Shown piece after piece: positions 32,020 to 39,009 of a stretch of DNA of 39,009 bases. The stretch's first letter is position 1. Every line of letters begins with the position of its first letter. The translations under genes were made by a program, and so were the position numbers. Origin of the DNA: an uncultured Clostridia bacterium (lineage in GTDB: Bacteria > Bacillota > Clostridia > TANB77 > CAG-508); assembly GCA_934149005.1 (NCBI GenBank), contig CAKPDN010000013.1, forward strand, positions 1-39,009. Direction: 5' to 3'. A model generated the notes under the pieces. It was given only the letters and a program-made list of their open reading frames with translations, searched no databases and was not told the DNA's origin.

Positions 32020-33951
32020 TTATATATCAAGGTTTTTAACATATTTTGCATTTTGTTTTATAAATTCTCTTCTTGGTTCTACTTCATCTCCCATTAATAA
32101 TGTAAATGTTTCATCTGCTTGTATTGCATCATCCATTGTTACTTTTACAAGTATTCTTGTTTCTGGATTCATAGTTGTTTCCCATAATTGTTCTGGATTC
32201 ATTTCTCCTAAACCTTTGTATCTTTGTAATCCTAATTGTTCTCTTGAAATACCTTTATTTTCTAAATCTTTATATGCTTTATCTAAATCTTCATCTGTGT
32301 AACAATAAACATCCTCCATTCCTTTTTTTGATAATTTATATAAAGGTGGTTGTGCTAAATAAACATTTCCATTTTCTATTAATGGTCTCATGTATCTAAA
32401 GAAGAATGTTAATAGTAATGTTCTAATATGTGCTCCATCAACATCGGCATCAGCCATTATTATTACTTTTCCATATCTAATTTTTGTTATATCAAAATCT
32501 GGACCAATTCCTGCTCCGACCGCTAAAATTACTGGATTTAATTTATCATTTCCATATATTTTATCAGCTCTTGCTTTTTCAACATTTAACATTTTTCCCC
32601 AAAGAGGTAAAATAGCTTGAAATTTTCTGTCTCTTCCTTGTTTTGCACTTCCTCCTGCTGAGTCCCCTTCTACTATATATACTTCACATTCTTCTGGATT
32701 TTTACTACTACAATCTGCTAATTTTCCTGGTAATGTTGATGTTTCCATAGAATTTTTCTTTCTTACTAATTCTCTAGCTTTTCTTGCTGCTTCTCTAGCT
32801 CTTGATGCACTTACACATTTTTCTAATATTGCTTTTGCTATATTGGGATTTTCTTCTAAAAATGTTGATAATGCATCATTTACCATACTTTGTACTACAC
32901 CTGTAACTTCACTGTTCCCTAATTTTGTTTTAGTTTGTCCTTCAAATTGTGGTTCTTTTACTTTTACAGATACTACTGCTGTTATTCCTTCTCTTATATC
33001 TTCGCCTTGTAGATTATTATCTTTTTCTTTTAATATATTATGACTTCTTGCATAGTCATTAAATACTTTTGTTAATGCTCTTTTAAATCCTTCTAAATGA
33101 GTTCCACCTTCTACTGTATTTATATTATTTACAAATGTATAGATGTTTTCATTATATGCTGTTGTATATTGTATTGCTATTTCAACTGGTACTTCTCCAG
33201 ATTTTTCAATGTATATTGGTGTTGGATGTATCTTTTCTTTATTTTTATTTAAAAATTCTACAAATGATATTAATCCACCTTCGTAACAAAATTCTGCTTT
33301 TTTAATATTTTCTTCATCTCTTTTATCTTCTAATGTTATTTTTAGTCCTTTTGTTAAAAAAGCAATTTCTCTAAGTCTTTTTTCTAAAACTTCATATTCA
33401 TATTCTAAGCTTTCAAAAATTGTATTATCTGCTAAAAATCTTACTAATGTTCCTGTTTTTTTAGATTCACCTATCTTTTCTAGTTTTTTAACAGTTTTTC
33501 CTTTTTCAAAACTCATTTGATATATTCCGCCATCTCTTTCAATTGTTACTTCTGTCCATGCGGAAAGTGCATTTACAACAGATGCTCCTACTCCATGAAG
33601 CCCTCCAGATACTTTATATCCGCTATCTCCTCCAAATTTTCCTCCTGCATGAAGAACTGTATATACAGTTTCCGCAGTAGATATATGTGTTTTTGGATGT
33701 ATTTCTACTGGTATTCCTCTACCATTATCTTGAACTGATATTATATTGTCTGGTTCTATTTTTACATTTATTTCTGTACAATATCCCGCTAAAGCTTCAT
33801 CAACACCATTGTCTACTATTTCGTATACCATATGATGTAATCCTCTAACAGATGTACTTCCTATGTACATACCTGGTCTTTTTCTTACAGCTTCTAGCCC
33901 TTCTAATACTTGTATTTGTTCTGCTCCATATTCGTGATTGTATTTTTCCAT
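32020..33951 (-). CDS. gyrB: DNA gyrase subunit B
   Basis: 643 residues. GHKL ATPase motifs: EIVDNGVDEALAGYC, VQDNGRGIPVEIHP, GGLHGVGASVVNALS, and the Lys of QTKTKLGN. TOPRIM domain: YIVEGDSAGGSAKQGRDRKF with metal Glu, IIMADADVDGAHIRTLLLTF. The C-terminus is EPRREFIKQNAKYVKNLDI, complete. In ILPLWGKMLNVEKA a Trp stands where many GyrB have Arg. Ribosome site GGAGGAAG. Lies 18 bases after recF in the transcript. Confidence 0.98.
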   Translation of the reverse strand: MEKYNHEYGAEQIQVLEGLEAVRKRPGMYIGSTSVRGLHHMVYEIVDNGVDEALAGYCTEINVKIEPDNIISVQDNGRGIPVEIHPKTHISTAETVYTVLHAGGKFGGDSGYKVSGGLHGVGASVVNALSAWTEVTIERDGGIYQMSFEKGKTVKKLEKIGESKKTGTLVRFLADNTIFESLEYEYEVLEKRLREIAFLTKGLKITLEDKRDEENIKKAEFCYEGGLISFVEFLNKNKEKIHPTPIYIEKSGEVPVEIAIQYTTAYNENIYTFVNNINTVEGGTHLEGFKRALTKVFNDYARSHNILKEKDNNLQGEDIREGITAVVSVKVKEPQFEGQTKTKLGNSEVTGVVQSMVNDALSTFLEENPNIAKAILEKCVSASRAREAARKARELVRKKNSMETSTLPGKLADCSSKNPEECEVYIVEGDSAGGSAKQGRDRKFQAILPLWGKMLNVEKARADKIYGNDKLNPVILAVGAGIGPDFDITKIRYGKVIIMADADVDGAHIRTLLLTFFFRYMRPLIENGNVYLAQPPLYKLSKKGMEDVYCYTDEDLDKAYKDLENKGISREQLGLQRYKGLGEMNPEQLWETTMNPETRILVKVTMDDAIQADETFTLLMGDEVEPRREFIKQNAKYVKNLDI

Positions 33952-33969
33952 TTGTCTTCCTCCTACTTT

Positions 33970-35037
33970 TTATTTTATAACTTTTCCATTAGAAACATTA
34001 TATTCCAAATAATTTAAATTTTCAATATCTAATTTTTCAGTTCCCGTAATTATTACTTGTGTATTTTCAATATTTTCTAAAAAATTTTTTCTTCTTTTTT
34101 TATCAAGTTCTGACATAAAATCATCTAATAATAATATTGGATATTCTCCTATTTCATCATATATAACTTGAAGTTCAGACAATTTTAAAGATAACATTGC
34201 TGTTCTATTTTGCCCTTGAGAACCATATATATTTATTTGTTTCTTATTTATATATATCATAAAATCATCTCTATGTATACCTTTTGTTGTAAATCCTTTT
34301 ATAATATCTAATTTTTTTCTTTCTTTTAATAAATTTAAATATTTTTCTTTATCTCTACATTCTGTTATATATTCTAATTCTATTTCTTCTTTTCCATTTG
34401 TTATATTTTTATGAATTATTTTTATTTTTCCAATTATTTTATTTATAAATTCTTCTCTATATTTACATATTTTTATTGCATATTCTGCTAGCTTTTCATC
34501 CCAAATCTCTAATAGTTTTTCATCCTTATTTTCTTCTCTTATTTGCTTTAGATATTTATTTCTTTGATCAATTGTTTTCATATATAAATTTAATATGTGC
34601 ATATAATTAGGTCTTAATTGACTTATCATTATATCTAAAAATTTTCTTCTATTTTCTGGCCCACCTTTTAAAATATTTATATCATCTGGAGTAAAAATTA
34701 CAATATTTAAATTTCCTAATAATTCACTTAATTTTTTTATTTTTATTCCATTTAAATATATATTTTTTTTATTTCCTATTTCTATTTTTATTTTTCCATC
34801 TCTATCTGACTTTTCATATTCTATTTCTACTGTAGCATTTTCTTCATTTAATTTTATCATTTCAAAATCTTTTTTTGTTCTAAAAGATTTTCCGAAACTA
34901 CATAAAAATATAGATTCTATTATATTAGTTTTTCCTTGTGCATTTTCTCCATAAAAAATATTTATATTTTTTTCTAAATTAATTTCTTCGTTTATATAAT
35001 TTCTAAAATTTTTTATTTTAATTTTTTTTATCCACAT
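33970..35037 (-). CDS. recF: RecF recombination/repair ATPase
   Basis: 355 residues. Walker A YGENAQGKTNIIESI at about residue 30, the middle VIFTPDDINILKGGPENRRK typical of RecF, signature-like GSQGQNRTAMLSLKLSE, and Walker B ILLLDDFMSELDKKRR. Loads RecA at gaps with RecO/RecR. I start it at ATG-TGG (35037) after GGAGAAAAAA rather than the TTG at 35049, which lies in the ribosome site. The start codon overlaps a perfect DnaA box (TTATCCACA, 35028-35036). Confidence 0.95.
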   Translation of the reverse strand: MWIKKIKIKNFRNYINEEINLEKNINIFYGENAQGKTNIIESIFLCSFGKSFRTKKDFEMIKLNEENATVEIEYEKSDRDGKIKIEIGNKKNIYLNGIKIKKLSELLGNLNIVIFTPDDINILKGGPENRRKFLDIMISQLRPNYMHILNLYMKTIDQRNKYLKQIREENKDEKLLEIWDEKLAEYAIKICKYREEFINKIIGKIKIIHKNITNGKEEIELEYITECRDKEKYLNLLKERKKLDIIKGFTTKGIHRDDFMIYINKKQINIYGSQGQNRTAMLSLKLSELQVIYDEIGEYPILLLDDFMSELDKKRRKNFLENIENTQVIITGTEKLDIENLNYLEYNVSNGKVIK

Positions 35038-35119
35038 TTTTTTCTCCAATTTTTTATTTTTATTAATTTTAAAAAAAAATTTATTATTTATTTTCTTTTA
35101 TTTTTAATTTTTAAAATCT

Positions 35120-35283
35120 TTTTTCCACAATTTATAAACTATTTTTTTCTTTTTCATTCTATTTTTATCTTTTTTTTTCTAATTTTTTCTATTTTTTATT
35201 ATTTTCATTTTTAATTGATTTTATTTTTTATAATTAAATTATATTTTTATTTTTTAAAATTGCCTTATTTTTGATTTTAATCG
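35120..35283 (-). repeat. Dispersed AT-rich leader repeat, copy C (recF-dnaN interval)
   Basis: Diverged copy of A/B: TTTTCCACAATTTATAAAC, CTATTTTTATCTTTTTTTTC, AATTAAATTATATTTTTATT, CTTATTTTTGATTTTAATCG. Confidence 0.65.
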
Positions 35284-35351
35284 TTTTTTATTTTTTTATT
35301 TTATATTTTTTATTATTTATTTTCAATAATTAAAATTATTTTAATTATTTT

Positions 35352-35508
35352 TTTATAATTTATAAATTATTTCTCTTTTTTATTCTATTTTTATCTTTTT
35401 TTTTCTATTTTTTTCTATTTTTTTGTTATTTTCCTTTTTAATTAATTTTATTTTTTATAATTAAATTATATTTTTATTTTTTTTTATTGTCTTATTTTTG
35501 ATTTTAAG
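35352..35508 (-). repeat. Dispersed AT-rich leader repeat, copy D (recF-dnaN interval)
   Basis: Tandem to copy C and about as similar to it as A is to B; lacks the TTTCCACA start but keeps AATTAAATTATATTTTTATT and CTTATTTTTGATTTTAA. Together C and D fill most of the 600-base gap, which has no gene. Confidence 0.65.
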
Positions 35509-35625
35509 CTGTTGTTTTTTTATTATTTCTATTTTTTTCTAATTTATTCTAATTTTTTTATATAAAAATTGATATTATTTTATCCACTTTATTTTATAAA
35601 TTGTGGATATTTATAAAATAAATTA

Positions 35626-35656
35626 AGAATTTCTAAATTATAAATTTAGAAATTCT
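35626..35656 (-). terminator. Hairpin at the end of dnaN
   Basis: AGAATTTCTAAATT pairs perfectly with AATTTAGAAATTCT over a three-base loop, eight bases beyond the dnaN stop. Confidence 0.75.
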
Positions 35657-35663
35657 ATTTTTA

Positions 35664-36782
35664 TTAATCTTCTTTAAGTCTAATTGGTAAAATCATATAT
35701 ACATACTCTTTGTTTTCTGTTGATTTTATTAAACATGGTGAAATGCTTGATCCAAAATCAACATATATTTCTTCATCATCTATTGATTTTAAACAGTCTA
35801 AAAAATATTTAGGATTAAATCCAGCTTCTAAATTTTTTCCTTCTGTAGCTACAAATATTTCTTCTTTTGCATCTCCTGTTTGATTTGTACATGATATAAC
35901 TAATTTTCCTATATCTACATTTACTTTTACAGGATATTTTTTTTCTTTTTCTACTGTTGATGATGATATTAAACTAATTCTTTCAAAACTATTTTGTAAA
36001 CTATTCTTATTTACTTTTACTCTTGTTTCCCAATTTTCTGGAATTACACTTTTATAATTTAAAAATTCTCCATCTAGTACTCTTGTTACTATTTTGCAAT
36101 TATCCATTTCAAATAATGCTTGATTTTTAGAAACTCCTATTTTTACAGGTTCAAATGAATCTAATAATATTTTATTAACTTCATTTAATGTTTTACCTGG
36201 TATTACTGCACTAAAGTCATTTGTTTGTTTATTTAAAAATATACTTCTTAATGCTAATCTAAATCCATCTACAGCTACTATATTTAATTTATTTTTTTGT
36301 ATTTCAAATAAACATCCTGTAAATATTGGCCTATTTTCTTCTGTACTTACTGCAAATATTGTTTTTCTTATCATATTTTTTAATGTATTTTGTTCTACTT
36401 CTATTGAATTTTCTACTTCTATTTTTGGAAGTTCTGGAAATTCTTCTGGATTCATTGTTGCTAGTTTATATAAAGAACCTTCACATTCAATTTCTAATAA
36501 ATTTTTTTCATTTATAGAAATATATATTTCTGTATCTGGTAATTTTCTTATTATTTCACTAAACATTATAGCATTTACAACTGTGCTTCCTTGTTCTTTT
36601 ACATCGCATTCCATTATGTATTCTATTCCAATTTCTAAATCATATGTTGTTAGTTTTATTTCATTATCATTTGTTTGAATTAAAATACCTTCTAATATAG
36701 GCATTGTTGTTTTTGAAGCTACACCTTTTACTACGGAATTTATAGCTTTTAATATTTTGTCTTTGTAACAAACTATTTTCAT
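35664..36782 (-). CDS. dnaN: DNA polymerase III beta clamp
   Basis: 372 residues, normal length, three repeated clamp domains. N-terminal INSVVKGVASKTTMPILEGI, the middle AVDGFRLALRS, and the C-terminal YVYMILPIRL that forms the binding pocket for clamp-binding motifs. Ribosome site AAAGGAGGAAC. Between dnaA and recF as in most Firmicutes. Confidence 0.97.
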   Translation of the reverse strand: MKIVCYKDKILKAINSVVKGVASKTTMPILEGILIQTNDNEIKLTTYDLEIGIEYIMECDVKEQGSTVVNAIMFSEIIRKLPDTEIYISINEKNLLEIECEGSLYKLATMNPEEFPELPKIEVENSIEVEQNTLKNMIRKTIFAVSTEENRPIFTGCLFEIQKNKLNIVAVDGFRLALRSIFLNKQTNDFSAVIPGKTLNEVNKILLDSFEPVKIGVSKNQALFEMDNCKIVTRVLDGEFLNYKSVIPENWETRVKVNKNSLQNSFERISLISSSTVEKEKKYPVKVNVDIGKLVISCTNQTGDAKEEIFVATEGKNLEAGFNPKYFLDCLKSIDDEEIYVDFGSSISPCLIKSTENKEYVYMILPIRLKED

Positions 36783-37114
36783 TTTTTGTTCCTCCTTTAT
36801 ATATATAATAAAATAATAAATATATTTAGTAGTATTAGTATTAGGTCATGTGGAAACTGTGGAAAACTATGTTGAAAGTTGATATCCGTAGAAAAACTAT
36901 TGTGAATAAGTTAGTGGATAACGTTGTTAATTTTCCACAATTTAAAAATTAACTTGTGTATAATCTACTTTTACACATATTATAAACAGGTTATTCACAA
37001 TTGGGTGTGGATATCCAATGTATTACTTCCGTAAGAATAATTTTATATTTTTTTTGCAAACAATCTTTTTTACAAACATAAATTTTAAAATACTACTTTT
37101 TATATTGATATTTC
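36783..37114. other. oriC: oriC part 1: DnaA boxes between dnaA and dnaN
   Basis: Perfect TTATNCACA boxes on either strand at 36901-36909 (TGTGAATAA), 36955-36963 (TGTGTATAA) and 36991-36999 (TTATTCACA); near matches at 36913 and 37006. The 332-base gap holds no gene and has AT-rich runs suitable for unwinding at 37040-37070. Confidence 0.8.
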
Positions 37115-38464
37115 TTATTTTTTTTCACTAGTAATTATGTTTTTCACACTTTCCACAATTAACTTAGTACTATTTTTTTCTTTTATTTCTTTTGATATTT
37201 TATTATATCCGTGCATTACTGTTGAATGATCTCTATTTCCAAATTCTCCACCTATTTGTGGGAAGGACATTCCTGCTACTTCTCTGCATAGATACATTGC
37301 TATTTGTCTTGGGAATGCTATATCATTTGATCTTTTGCTTCCTGCTAAATCTTCTTTGTCAATGCTAAAATATTTTGCAACAGTTTCTTTAATGAAATCT
37401 GATGATATTACTTTTTCGCTTTCATATTTGAATTCATTTATTATGTTTTCTGCTAGTTCTATTGTAATTGGACTGTGTGTTAAAGATGCTCTTGCTACAA
37501 TTTTGTTAAATACTCCTTCTAATTCTCTTATGTTTGAGTCTATTTTTGTTGCTATATCTGATAATATAGAATCATCAATTATTACATTTTCATCTTGAGC
37601 TTTTTTTCTTAGTATTGCAAGTCTTGTTTCATAGTCTGGACATGAAATATCTGCTAAAAGTCCCCATTCAAACCTTGATTTTAGTCTATCTTCTAAAAAT
37701 TCAATATCTCTAGGTGGTTTGTCACTAGATATAATAATTTGTCTTCCATCTTCTCTTAATGTGTTAAAAGTATGGAAAAATTCTTCTTGAACTCTGTCTT
37801 TACCAGCTATAAATTGAATATCATCAATTAGTAAAACATCAATATTTCTATATTTATTTCTAAATATTTCTGTTTTATTATCTTTTATTGCATTTATAAG
37901 CTGGTTTGTAAATTTCTCAGAGGTAACATATAGAATGTTAGATTTTGGATTATTTTCTAAAATTCTATTTCCAATTGCATGCATTAAGTGAGTTTTTCCT
38001 AATCCAACTCCCCCATATAAAAATAATGGGTTGTAAGATTTTCCTGGTTCATTTCCTACTGCTAATGCTGCTGCATGTGCAAATCTGTTATTATTACCTA
38101 CAACAAAAGTTTCAAAAGTGTATTTTGGATTTAATGTTAAATGATTATTTTCTAATTCGGTATCAGAAATATTTGATGTTTTGTCAGATATTACTTTACC
38201 TTGATTATCATTACTTGATGCATCTATTGTTGAAAAAGTCCATTCAATATTTGTTATAAATCTTAGAGCATTAAAAACTAAATTTTTAAATTTTACTTCT
38301 ATAAAATCCCTTTGAAATTCAGAAGTAACTATAAAAACAATATGGTTGTTTTCAATACTTTCTATATCTAATGGAAGTATCCAAGTTTCATAAGATATAG
38401 GTGAAACTTCATCTTTAAGTAATTCTTTTAATTTGCTTAAAAGTTCATCTTTTTTGATTTCCAT
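37115..38464 (-). CDS. dnaA: Chromosomal replication initiator DnaA
   Basis: 449 residues. Domain I helices (residues 1-80, with PISYETWILPLDIESIENNH), a variable linker, AAA+ domain with Walker A YGGVGLGKTHLMHAIGN, Walker B VLLIDDIQFIAGKDR, sensor 1 IIISSDKPPRD and the arginine finger SRFEWGLLADI, and the DNA-binding domain IV with REVAGMSFPQIGGEFGNRDH then STVMHGYNKI. I start at MEIKKDELL (38464) because the ribosome site GAAAGG is at proper distance; upstream in-frame ATGs lie within DnaA boxes. All motifs intact. Confidence 0.97.
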   Translation of the reverse strand: MEIKKDELLSKLKELLKDEVSPISYETWILPLDIESIENNHIVFIVTSEFQRDFIEVKFKNLVFNALRFITNIEWTFSTIDASSNDNQGKVISDKTSNISDTELENNHLTLNPKYTFETFVVGNNNRFAHAAALAVGNEPGKSYNPLFLYGGVGLGKTHLMHAIGNRILENNPKSNILYVTSEKFTNQLINAIKDNKTEIFRNKYRNIDVLLIDDIQFIAGKDRVQEEFFHTFNTLREDGRQIIISSDKPPRDIEFLEDRLKSRFEWGLLADISCPDYETRLAILRKKAQDENVIIDDSILSDIATKIDSNIRELEGVFNKIVARASLTHSPITIELAENIINEFKYESEKVISSDFIKETVAKYFSIDKEDLAGSKRSNDIAFPRQIAMYLCREVAGMSFPQIGGEFGNRDHSTVMHGYNKISKEIKEKNSTKLIVESVKNIITSEKK

Positions 38465-38778
38465 TTTATTCATCCTTTCTAACAAAATTATCCACATATT
38501 TATCCACAACTGTTGATAATTTTGTAATATTTAAGTAAAAAAAACAAAAAAATTACGAACATAATTTTTATTGATATTTAAATAAAAATCTTGTATTTTT
38601 TTGTAATTCATATAATAGCAAAAAAGATATAAATAAGTCAATAGAATTGTGGAAAAAAATTTTAAGTTGTGGATAATTTGTTTTTTAATTGTGGATAAAT
38701 AAAGAAATATTACAAAAATATTACAAAAAATGTTTTTCTAAGTTTACATAGTTCTTTTTTACTTTTTTTTAAAAACTA
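38465..38778. other. oriC: oriC part 2: DnaA boxes upstream of dnaA
   Basis: Perfect boxes TTATCCACA at 38488-38496 and 38500-38508, and inverse TGTGGATAA at 38668-38676 and 38690-38698, in AT-rich DNA between dnaA and rpmH. They likely serve both initiation and dnaA autoregulation. Confidence 0.85.
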
Positions 38779-38808
38779 TTGACAAATTATAATTTTTTAC
38801 TGTATAAT
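38779..38808 (+). promoter_or_regulatory. rpmH promoter
   Basis: TTGACA (38779-38784), 18 bases, TATAAT (38803-38808): perfect consensus hexamers. Confidence 0.88.
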
Positions 38809-38884
38809 CGGTATACTGATTATTTTGCATAAAATATCCAGTAATGGAATTTAAATAAAAGAAAGCTATTAGGAGGTGCTAAAA

Positions 38885-39009
38885 ATGAAAAGAACATTTC
38901 AACCAAAAACAAGACAAGAAAAAAAAGAACATGGATTTATGAAAAGAATGAAAACTAGAGCAGGCAGAAACGTTTTAAAAGCAAGAAGAGCTAAAGGTAG
39001 AAAAAAATT
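38885..39009 (+). CDS. rpmH: Ribosomal protein bL34 (cut by window edge)
   Basis: MKRTFQPKTRQEKKEHGFMK, then RMKTRAGRNVLKARRAKGRK, missing only the last few residues. Ribosome site TAGGAGGTG. Divergent from dnaA, the standard origin neighbour. Its Arg codons are AGA or AGG-free types; no CGG. Confidence 0.96.
   Translation, partial: MKRTFQPKTRQEKKEHGFMKRMKTRAGRNVLKARRAKGRKK

Noticed and set aside
32600..32640. Trp in the GyrB motif LPLWGKMLNVEKA where many GyrB have Arg
   Set aside because: I recall the same variant in other Clostridia, so it is probably lineage normal and not linked to CGG.
23460..33951. TGA read as Trp (code 4)
   Set aside because: Core genes use TGG for Trp, have no in-frame TGA, and TGA ends several small genes.

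Overview
The window is extremely AT-rich DNA from a low-GC Firmicute, most likely a Clostridia-type anaerobe. This rests on the codon use (Lys, Asn and Ile dominate, Arg is mostly AGA), strong GGAGG ribosome sites, and the order rpmH / dnaA-dnaN-recF-gyrB ... gyrA. The right end is the chromosomal replication origin: rpmH diverges from dnaA, and DnaA boxes lie on both sides of dnaA. The species cannot be named from the sequence alone.

Layout. 1-4141: end of an integrative element (sigma-like and HTH regulators, small proteins, excisionase-like protein, tyrosine integrase) sitting at the 3' end of a tRNA-Arg gene. 4280-10541: a scarred region with half a tRNA-Arg, a DUF2207 membrane protein, tRNA-Pro, a MobV relaxase remnant, an ABC exporter with a small kinase, and a truncated XRE regulator. 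10540-14312: a surface locus (cohesin-like protein with an LPKAG sorting-like motif, parallel beta-helix protein, two small unknowns). 14840-17659: M18 aminopeptidase, an SDR reductase, tRNAs Thr/Glu/Lys and a DUF1858 protein. 17774-23295 (+): type IV secretion genes (VirD4-, VirB2-, VirB6- and VirB3/PrgI-like) running into dnaD and dnaC. 23460-25916 (-): gyrA. 26143-31092 (-): a second block with VirB4-like, TraC-like and TadZ-like genes, lying between gyrB and gyrA. 31548-31971: a probable structured non-coding RNA. 32020-39009: gyrB, recF, dnaN, oriC, dnaA, rpmH.

The main observation is recoding. Four reading frames break, each at an in-frame CGG codon, and in each case skipping the C (a +1 shift) restores the protein by reading GGT or GGA as Gly. 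The sites are the Walker A Gly of VirD4 (18319), the Walker A Gly of the helicase loader DnaC (22890), just after Walker B in VirB4 (28884), and just after the LPKAG motif of the cohesin-like protein (13207). By eye, CGG occurs in frame nowhere else in the recognised genes except once in the small unknown gene at 14040-14312. CGG therefore looks like an unassigned or starved codon used as, or tolerated as, a +1 frameshift signal. Separately, four secretion genes (17774, 17917, 30321, 31092) have no ATG/GTG/TTG start but carry ATT or ATA 7-8 bases after a GGAGG-like site.

Together the two blocks give the core ATPases and membrane channel of a conjugation-type machine, without a relaxase, wrapped around gyrA and linked to the primosome genes dnaD-dnaC. 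Two of its ATPases would be translated only through a non-AUG start plus a frameshift. The shared insertion base, the gene set and the use of an essential replication gene argue against random decay, but resequencing and proteomics are needed to exclude an assembly artefact.
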